Shown piece by piece: positions 23,886 to 34,000 of a DNA stretch of 64,000 nucleotides. The notes under the pieces are model-generated. The model was not told the origin of the DNA, did not search any database, and was given only the letters and a program-made list of their open reading frames with translations. Each line of letters opens with the position of its first letter. Position 1 is the stretch's first letter. The stretch lies in IMG/VR virus record IMGVR_UViG_3300027782_000054, positions 31,175-95,174 of that record; one strand, 5' to 3'. Origin of the DNA: a virus. Made by a program: the position numbers and the translations under genes.

Positions 23886-23902
23886 CCTAATTAATTATTT
23901 TA

Positions 23903-23911
23903 TGCTATAAT
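23903..23911 (+). promoter_or_regulatory. extended -10 promoter TGCTATAAT
   Basis: TG-C-TATAAT in the AT-rich gap upstream of the GT4 gene. Here a leader of about 20 bases with a GGA-type ribosome site precedes the ATG at 23939. Confidence 0.6.
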
Positions 23912-23938
23912 ATATTTAATTATTATAGGATATCAAAT

Positions 23939-24991
23939 ATGAGACTACACCTTGTTGCAATGCCCCATACTAAAGTAACCGCAGAGTTTTGCGGTTGTGC
24001 ATATACGGCGAAGGCATTGAAGTTCTGCAAAATGATGACTGCTATTGGTCATGAAGTTATTCTTTACGCGCCCGAAGGCAGCGATGAGACTTATGCCAAA
24101 CTAGTAGTTTGTCTTACAAATGAAGAGCGCATTGGCATCTTTGGTGAAGATGATTCATCAAGACTTCCTGCGTGGCCTAATGATGATGAGTGGAGGCTCT
24201 TTAATCAAAGAGCCATTGAGGGTATCAAGGAAAACGCAGATCCTCACGATCTTGTTCTTCTAGCATCTGGTTGGTCACAAAAGGCTATCCAAGATGCTCT
24301 TCCTGATCTTCTTTATTGTGAGCCAGGAGTAGGATATGAAGGTATCTTAACCTCAAGATGTGCATTTGAATCATATGCCTGGATGCATCATATCTATGGC
24401 AAAGCCAATATCAATGATGGTAGATGGTATGACGCTGTAATTCCAAATTACTTTGATATGGCCGATTTCCCCACTATTGGAGAAGGAAAAGGCGGTTACC
24501 TAGCTTACCTAGGCAGACTTATTCATCGTAAGGGTGTAGAAACTGCTGCTCAAATAGCCAAAGATATGGGTATGCCATTAAAGATTGCTGGTGCAGGTCA
24601 TATGAATCTACCTGGAGATGTTGAATTTATTGGTCCAGTAAATGTGCAACAAAGGGCCGAATTCCTTGGTGGAGCAGTCGCTCTACTTACTCCAACCTAT
24701 TATATTGAGCCATTTGGCGGTGTAGCCATTGAAGGAATGATGTCTGGAACACCTGTAATCACCACAGATTGGGGTGCTTTTAGCGAAACAGTCAAGAATG
24801 ACGTAAGCGGATACCGTTTCAGACTGCTCCGTGAGGCCATAGAAGGCGTTGAGAAGGCTGCAAGCCTTGATCGCAATGCTGTGCGTCAGTATGCAATAGA
24901 TAACTATTCACTAGAAGCCGTAGGACCCATGTTTGATAAATGGTTTAATAACCTTCAAACACTCTGGGGCGATGGCTGGTATGCTAAATAA
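23939..24991 (+). CDS. GT4-family glycosyltransferase
   Basis: 350 residues, GT-B fold. N-terminal domain opens MRLHLVAMPHT; the hinge region has AYLGRLIHRKGV (nucleotide-sugar domain start) and the retaining GT4 signature E-x7-E is in IEPFGGVAIEGMMSGTPVI. It should transfer a sugar from an NDP donor to an acceptor, with retention of configuration. It lies between a Thr-rich collagen-like fibre and the giant Ser-rich repeat protein, away from the main sugar cassette, so those fibres are plausible acceptors. That link is inference from position. Confidence 0.88.
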   Translation: MRLHLVAMPHTKVTAEFCGCAYTAKALKFCKMMTAIGHEVILYAPEGSDETYAKLVVCLTNEERIGIFGEDDSSRLPAWPNDDEWRLFNQRAIEGIKENADPHDLVLLASGWSQKAIQDALPDLLYCEPGVGYEGILTSRCAFESYAWMHHIYGKANINDGRWYDAVIPNYFDMADFPTIGEGKGGYLAYLGRLIHRKGVETAAQIAKDMGMPLKIAGAGHMNLPGDVEFIGPVNVQQRAEFLGGAVALLTPTYYIEPFGGVAIEGMMSGTPVITTDWGAFSETVKNDVSGYRFRLLREAIEGVEKAASLDRNAVRQYAIDNYSLEAVGPMFDKWFNNLQTLWGDGWYAK

Positions 24992-25060
24992 AAAAGTCAA
25001 TGCACAAAATAAGGTAAAAACTCTAGCATAATCTGTAGATAGTTCATAGATAGGCAATAG

Positions 25061-28000
25061 ATGGAATTTTACCCACTAGGCGACGACTCTTTAGGTACAG
25101 ACGGCAGTGTTCAGCATGATATCCCCCTTGAGACTTCTGTTTCTACTTCTGTTAGGGAAAATAAAAAAGCATATGTTCTATTGGTGTCTGCTACGCAGAA
25201 TGTTCTTTCGTTCCTTTATATCCTAAAAGCTGTGATCCTTGCTGCATCTATTCTCACCTCTATTCCTAATGCGATAGGAAAAGCAATTGCCAAGCGCATT
25301 CCATTTATTCAGAGTCCCTCATTTGCATTTAGTCATGCAATTCAATTATTTATCGGCAAGATCACTGCTCTTACTCAATCATCTCTTGCTACCACAATAG
25401 TCCATGAGCTTAAGACCATTGCTATCATAGTAGCCGACTCTGCAAATCTTACAAAAAATATCCTCTTTAATCGCTTAGTAAGTCAATCTGCCAATATTGC
25501 TCGTACAAATGCCATAGCCAAGACAATCTTGGCTACGCAAGGCTTGTTCATTGCTGTTATTAAGGCTATCGCACTAACTATTGCTTCAAGTGTGACAACT
25601 ACAGTCAATGTTGCCAAAGATCATATTCAGCATCTTAAGGCCATCGCTGCTTCTGTACTTGGAACAGCATCTCTACTTAAGAATATTGGGTTCAATAGAT
25701 CTGCTTCACAAAGCTCAAATCTATCCCGCAATAACCTTATCTCTAGAACTATTTCAGCTGCACAAAGCGCGTCATTTGGACTTGGAAGAGGCATCCAGTT
25801 CTTTATCGGGAAGTTTGTAGTTGCAACTCAATCTTCAGTCGTAACAAAAACGGTCAAAGATCTGAAAACTATTGCAGCTTCTGTGGTAGCATCAGCCTCA
25901 ATCTCTAAGGCTATCTCATTCGCTAGATCCATTACCCAGTCTTCAAATCTAAGTGCTGCAAAAGCCTTTAGTCAACTTATCTCTGTTGTTCAATCTACTA
26001 ACTATGCCCTTGCCAAGGGTTTCCAAATGCTTGTCGGCAAGTTTGTTATCTTCACTCAAGCTTCAGTTATTAGAAAAGCAGTTAAAGAGCTAAAGACAAT
26101 CTCTGCCATAGTAGCTGATTCTGTCAATATTGCTAAACTTATCTCATTCAAGAGATTAGCGGGTGCTGTTAATTCAGGTTTCCTAGCTAAAGAAACATCT
26201 CTCGTTCGTCGCGTAACACAGTCCTCTTCCTATGGATTCACCAGAGGGTTCCGCATGGCTATTGGCAAGTTTATTGTAAGTACAGTTGGCTCTGTCATTA
26301 GGAAAACAGTCCAAGAGCTTAAAACGATCTCTGCCACTGTGTCAGACTCTGTCACTCTTTCTAAGGCTAAGTCACTTACTCTGGCGATTCTGCAGTCATC
26401 CAGTCTCTCTCCGACTAAGGCTATTGGTAAATTTGTATCTGCTTCTCAAGGAGCAGCTTATGGATTTACCAAGGGTTTCCAGATGGTGGTTGGAAAGATT
26501 ATTATTGCCACGGATGCTTCTGTTGTCCGCAAAGCAGTACAAGAACTTAAGACCATTTCAGCTACAGCATTAAGTTCTGTCAGTGTACTTAAGAACATCC
26601 TATTTAATAGAACGGCTTCCCAGTCTGCTACATCTACATTAACAAAGTTTATATCAAAAACAATAATTGTCTCACAAAGCATTGTTGCTTATATAACCAA
26701 GGCTATCAATAAGCTCATTCAGGGTATTAATGTTGCAACACAAGTATCAGTCAATTCAGACATTATTCTTCACCTGAAGGCCATCTCTGTTGCAGTTGCA
26801 AACTCAGCATCTCTAATGAAGGCAATCTTATTCAATAGACTTGCTACTCAATCAGAAAGCCTCGCACAAAATAAATTCATTGCAAAGACAACCTCTTCCA
26901 TTCAGTCTTTATCTTACGGCTTTGTAAAAGGATTCCAGATGGTGGTTGGAAAGATTATTGTCGATGCACAGGCTTCAGTTATTCGCAGAACAGTACAGGA
27001 ACTTAAGTTTATCTCTGCAGCTGTAGCCAACTCAGCCACAATAGCCAAGAGCGTTCTATTTAATAGGATCGCCACTCAATCATCAACTGTCTTCATCGCC
27101 AAGGCTATAAGTAAAACTATTGCATTCGCTCAAAGCCTTATCTTTGTCTTTACTAGAGGAATGCAACTCTTTGTCAGCAAGACTATAGTTGATGTATCTG
27201 CCTCAGTCGTAAGAAGATCTATTAGTGAACTTAAGGCTATCTCAGCGACAGTATCTAACTCAGTCAATCTTATGAAGAGTGTTCTTTTCAATCGCATAAT
27301 TGTACAGTCATCTACTTCTCGTCTAACAAAGGCAATCTCTAGATTTGTTGATTTTGCTCAAGCAGCAACTGTTGCTCTAACAAACAATAGAGCTATATAC
27401 CAAACTATATCTACACAAGTATCATCTTCAATAGCTCGCATTATTGATGTCTCTAAGGGTGTCGCCTCTAGCGTAGCCACCTACTCAATGCCATTCAAGG
27501 CGATAACTCTTGATATTGCCAAGATCATCTCTGCTTCAGTCGTGACTGTTGCCAAGGACAACATAAGAGAATTTAAGATGATTGCAATATCTGTAGCTAA
27601 CTCAGTTTCAATAGCGAAGGCAATTGTATTTAATCGGTTTGTAAATCAATCAAGCAGTTTAACGAGAAATGTTGCTATTAATAAAGCCGTATCAATTTCT
27701 CAGAGCATAGCGTTCACCTTCGCAAAGGGCGTTCAAATTGCTGTTGGTAAAATCATCGTTGCAATCCAGGCTTCTGTAGCAAGGATGACTGTTCAGGAGC
27801 TTAAAGCAATTGCCGCTTCAGTCTCTAACTCAGTAAGTGTTGCAAAGTCCACCGTGTATGCAATACAATTGTTGCAAAGCTCTAGTTTAAACCTCACAAA
27901 GTTTATCTCTAAAGCTGTTTCCGCCGGACAAGCAATATTCTTTGTCTTCGCCAAGGGCGTACAAATCCTCGTTGGAAAGACAATAGTCGCGTCTGTAGGC

Positions 28001-31000
28001 TCTGTAGCTAGGAAAACTGTTCAAGAACTCAAAGCGATTACGGCCACTGTTGGAAACTCCGTTACTCTGTCTAAGGCCAAGTCGCTTACCTTAACCGTTC
28101 TACAGTCATCTACGCTTGGACCAGTAAAGGCCATCACAAAGTTTGTATCTGCGGCACAGGGAGCGTTATATGGCTTCACAAAGGGCTTCCAAATGGTCGT
28201 GGGCAAGGTTATTGTGTCTATCCAGGCATCAATGGTCAAAAAGTCTATAGCGGAACTTAAGGCGATTGCTGCTTCAGTTGCAAATTCAGTCAATATTACG
28301 AAAAATATCTTCTTCAATCGTGCATTCAATCAAGTTACGTCAGTTGCTCGCACTAATGCCATACACAAGAATATTAGTGCCATCCAAGGCTCACTTGTTG
28401 CAATAGCAAAATTAGTTGCATTAACACTTAGTGCCTCTGTAAATACAATTGCGACTGTGACCAAAACTCACATTGCACATCTCAGAACCATCTCTGTCTC
28501 TGTCTTTAATGCAGCTACTTTAGTCAAGAATATCTCATTCAATAGAATCTCATCTCAGTCTGCCACTCTAATACGCGGTAAGGCTATCTCTAGAGCGGTA
28601 TCTATTGCACAATCTACATTCTATGTCTTTAGCAAGGGCGTACAGATATTTGTCAGTAAGTTCATCGTAGATACTCAGGCATCTGTTGTCAGAAGAGCAG
28701 TTAAAGAGATTAAGACGATCTCTGCTACTGTATCAAATTCAGTATCTATCGCCAAATCAATCTTATTCAATAGAAGCATCTCTCAAGCAAGTAATCTATC
28801 TTCACACAAGTCAACTAACAAATTTGTTAATGCTGTACAAAGCTCTTATTTCGTATTCTCTAGGGGAGTGCAGCTATTCATTAGCAAGTTCATCGTTGCC
28901 TCTGTTGTTTCTGTTGCCAAAGTCGCTGTTGCTGAGATCAAGGCTATCTCCGCATCTGTATCTAGCTCTGTCAATTTGACAAAGGCTATCTCATTCAGCA
29001 GATTTATTACACAATCTAATAACCTACAGCACAACAAAACTATCTCTAAAGCAATAGATGTTGTTCAATCTTCATTCTTTGCTTTAGCCAAGGGTTTTGA
29101 AATGATCGTAGGAAAGATTGTAGTCGTAATCCAGTCTTCAGTAATAAGAAGAACAGTCAGCGAACTGAAGACTATCTCTGCTTCAGTCGCCAATTCAATC
29201 AACCTACTTAAACTTATATCATTCAGCAGAAACGTAAATCAATCTTCAGTTCCTGGGTTCACCAAGGGCTTCCAGATGTTCATCTCTAAATTCATTGTTG
29301 AAACACAAGCCACTGTAGTCAAGAGAGCAGCGGAAGAATTCAAGATAATCTCTGCCACTGTATCTAGCTCAGTATCATTAGCTAAGGAAATCTTATTTAA
29401 TAGATCCCTAATCCAAGGTTCGTCATCAACAATAGCCAAGGCGATTTCCAAATTCATATATGCATCACAAAGCACTTCAGTAAATATTGCAAAGAGAATC
29501 TCTCTAGTAATTAAGGCATCTGTTTCTACTATAGTAACTCTGATTAAGACACACGTTGCACATCTCAGGACAATTGCTGTAGCAGTCTCAAATCCAACAT
29601 CGCTTATTAAAGCAGTGCAGCAACACAAGCCTACCTTAGTAGCTTCTAATTTCGTATTCAATAAGTTTATTGGGACAGCCTTATCAGTAACACAGGGCGC
29701 TCTTTATGGATTTACCAAGGGCTTCCAAATGTTCATTAGTAAGATCATTGTCGATACTCAGTCTTCTCTGGTAAGAAGATCTATTCGTGAAATTAAGACA
29801 ATTTCACTAGCAGTAATGAGTTCAGCGAATGTTGCCAAGAATATATTGTTTACTAGACTTACTACACAATCATCTATTGTATCTTTAAACAAGGTCGTAT
29901 CTCTTACGATTGCCTTTGTACAAAATACAGCCTATACCTTCCTTAAGGGTTTCCAGATGCTCGTTGGCAAGTTTATCGTTGCAACACAGATTGCTGTAGC
30001 CAGAAAAGCAATTGCTGAAATCAAGGCTATCTCGGCTATCGTCTCAAACTCAGCTTCAATTGCAAAGGCCATCTTATTCAGTCGCAATGCTACTCAATCA
30101 TCTAGTTCTGAAATCGCTAAAGCAATCTCAAAGATTGTTCACTTCATACAGAGTGCTTCGTATTCAATTAGAAGAAATGTTTACCTAACAATATCTAGTG
30201 TTGTTAATGTATCTGTAACTCTTAGCAAGATGGGAGTAGCACATCTCAGGACTATCTCTGTATCTGTATCTAATTCAGCTACTCTAATCAAAGACCTTGT
30301 CTTTAATAGAAGTGCGTCACAAGCCTCTGTCTTGAATCCTGCTAAGTTTATCTCTAAGACTACATCTCTCGCTCAGAGCATGGCCTACGGCTTCACGAAG
30401 GGCTTCCAGATGGTTGTAGGCAAGATCATATCTGCCACTCAAATAGCCGTAGCTAGAAAAACTGTTCAGGAACTTAAGGCAATCACGTTTGCTGCCGCTA
30501 GCAATGTAAATATTACAAAAGCTATATTCTTAAGTACGCTTGTTACTCAGAATATATCTGCGACAATAACTAAGCTTATTGGTAAGACCTTGGAGGCTAT
30601 CCAATCTGCGGTTGCTACTCTAGCTAAGAATATATCTCTAACCATACGCAGTATAGTTACCACAGTAGTAACTGTAACTAAGACTCATATTGCTCACCTC
30701 AGGACCATTTTAGCAACGGTAGGAAGTCCTGCATCCTTGGTGAAGGCAGTGCAGCAGCATAAGGTAGTCACAACCCCCCTGAGCTTTACTTTTGTTAAGC
30801 ACATCAGAGAAACTCTCTACGCTTCTCAAGGCGCTGTTTACGGGTTTATCAAGGGTTTCCAGATGGTCGTCGGTAAGATCCTATCTTCTACTCAGATAAC
30901 TCTTGCTAGAACAACAATTGCAGAGCTTAAGACTATCTCTCTTACTGTTGCAAATACAGCCAATCTCAATAAGGCTATCGCCTTTAGTAGAGTAGTAGCA

Positions 31001-34000
31001 CAATCCTCAACAGTTGCTCTATTTAAAACTATCAATAAGTTTGTTATTGCGACCCAAGGAACATTTGCATCAATTGTTAAGAATGTCTCTCTAACAATTC
31101 TTGCATCAGTTAACACAGTCACCGATACTATTAGAGATATCGTCGCTCATCTCAAGACCATTGCCGTAAGCGTAGCTAATACAGCGAATCTTAGCAAGGA
31201 AATTCTATTCACTAGATTTGCGTCACAAGTTAATACAATCAATTCTTCCAAGATTGTATCTAAGTACCTCCAGCTTTCACAGACAACAGTCTATGTCTTT
31301 ACGAGAGGTTTCCAGTTATTCATTAGCAAGTTCATAGTGGCGATACAAGCTGTAGTTGTAAGAAGAGCCATTGCAGAGCTTAAAACAATCACGGCTTCAG
31401 TATTTAATACTGCTTCTATCATAAAATCAATTGCATTTAATCGTAACGCAAGTCAATCCTCTACGATTGCTCCTCAAAAGTTTATTTCTAAAGCCACTTC
31501 ATTTACTCAGGCTATGGCATATGGGTTCACTAGAGGATTCCAGATGTTCATTGGTAAGCTTGTAGTAGGGGTTCAACCAATTGTTGCTAAGCTAGCAATC
31601 TCTGAACTTAAAGCAATTACCGCAGCTGTAGCTAATTCAATTAATCTAACTAAGGATATCCTGTTCAGTAGATTCATTAGCCAATCCTCTAACCTAAAGA
31701 GATTCAATGCCATAGACAGAGCGATTGCTATTGCTCAAGGCGCAGCCTATGGGGTTACCAGGGGATTCCAGATGTTAGTTGGTAAGTTCGTTATCGCAAC
31801 GCAGATGTCAGTTGCTAGAAAGACTATCTCTGATATCAAGACCATTGCTCTTACGGTTAGCAGTAATACAAAGATTGCCAGGGATATCGTGTTCAATAGA
31901 GCAATTATCAATAACACACAAGTAACTGTTACTAAGAGCATAAATAAGGCAATTAGCATCGCTCAAGGCATCTCTGCATCAATTGTTAAGTACATTTCAC
32001 TAACCATTATTGGGTCTGTGAATACAGTCGTAACTGTGAATAGAGCAAGCATCGCACACATAAAGGCAGTATCTGCTTCTGTATCCAGCACAGTCAATCT
32101 TACAAAGAGTATTCTATTCAATAGGGCTATTGGACAATCAGTAATTGTTAACCTCACTAAGGTTGTATCTAAGACAATCACGTTTGCACAAACAGCTGCC
32201 TACAGCTTTACGAAGGGCTTCCAAATGTTTGTTGCTAAGTTCGTAGTAGCAACTCAAATGACTGTTTCAAAGCTCACAGTAGCAGAACTAAAAACAATTT
32301 CAGCAACAGTTGCTAACTCTATATCTCTAAATAAACTTATTTCATTCAATAGAGAAATATCTCAAGCTTCTTCAGCAACCTTATCTAAGGCTATTTCCAA
32401 GCTCATCGTATTAGTCCAAACAATGTCATATGGCACAGTTAAGGCTGTAGGAATACTCGTTGGTCGTATACTTACTGTCACACAATCATCTGTTGTCAGG
32501 AAGACAATTGCAGATCTTAAGACAATAAGTACAACAGTCGCAAGCTCTGTATCACTAGCCAAGGTCGTTGAGCTTAGACGCCTTGTGGCTCAGTTGTCAA
32601 GTCTATCTCTATCAAGAACTATAGCTCAATTCATCTCTGTATCACAACAGACTGCCTATTCACTTGCCAAGGGCTTCCAAATGTTCGTAGGTAAGATCAT
32701 AATTGAAATACAAGCATCTATGGTCAGGCTCACAGGTCAAGAGCTAAAGACAATTGCTACTACCGTTGCTAACTCTGTGAGACTTTCTAAGCGTATCTCA
32801 TTCAAGAGATTCGCAGTTGTTATCGATCCAGACTTGTTAATTAGAGATATCAATTTTAATCGTAAAATTATCCAATCTTCAGTTCCTGGGTTCACCAAGG
32901 GCTTCCAAATGTTCATTGCTAAGTTTATTGTAGGTACAGTTCTTTCTGTTGCAAGAGTGACTGTGCAAGAGATCAAGAATATCTCAGCAACTGTAGCTAA
33001 TTCCGTCAATCTGACAAAGAGTGTTCTTATTAGAAAGAACATAACACAAGATGTTTACTATTCAATTAGAAAAAATATAAACATTACCATAAGTAGAATT
33101 ACAGTAACTATACTTTATCATATACATAGGTATGTTGCACATGAGTTCTTAGCTCTTGAGACTGTTGTAGCAAGCTCAATAAACCTTATCAAGGATATTT
33201 TCTACTATAAATCAATAGTATCAAATACTCAATCATTCATAACAAAAGCAGCATCTAAGGTTATTAGACTCGCACAGGCTTCTGCTGCATTCCTAAATAT
33301 AAGTGGAATACTACATCACGTACTCATAAGTGTACTCGTCAACACAAGAAGAATCACTCCATTGACACGGATTGGATCTGCTGTTGGTAGATTTGCTACT
33401 GGTCTACATCCAATTGGTTATGGTGAATATGCCTATGAATATGCGAAGATCCTGCTCTTGCAAGTTAATTTAAATAAGAATATAAATCAATCAACGAACG
33501 CCTCTCTTGCAAAGAGAATTGGTAAGTTTATCATAGCTGTCCAGGCAACATTCTCTATGTTCACAAGAGGCATCGTCCTTTCAATTGCAAAGACAATTGT
33601 TTCATCATCTGCGTCAGTAGCGAAGAGAGCAATCCAAGAGTTCAAGTATATCTATGTATCTGTATCTACTTCACCGGCTCTAACCAAGTCCATCTTCTTC
33701 AATAGAGTGGCTACTCAGGCATCTACTCTCTATAGATACAATGCGATATCAGTCATAATCGCTGCAGTGCAAACGTCGGTATTTGTATTTGCCAAGGGAG
33801 TCCAATTACTAGTAGGCAAGATTATTGCAACAACGTCTGCAACTGTTGTTAAAAGATCTATCAGCGAACTTAAGACAATAAGCGCAACTGTATATAGCAA
33901 TGCAACGCTTGTTAAAGATATATACTTAAGCCTATTGTTCAATCAATCTAATCAGGTTGTTCGCATCAAGGCAGTCTCAGCAACAATTAATCTTGCACAA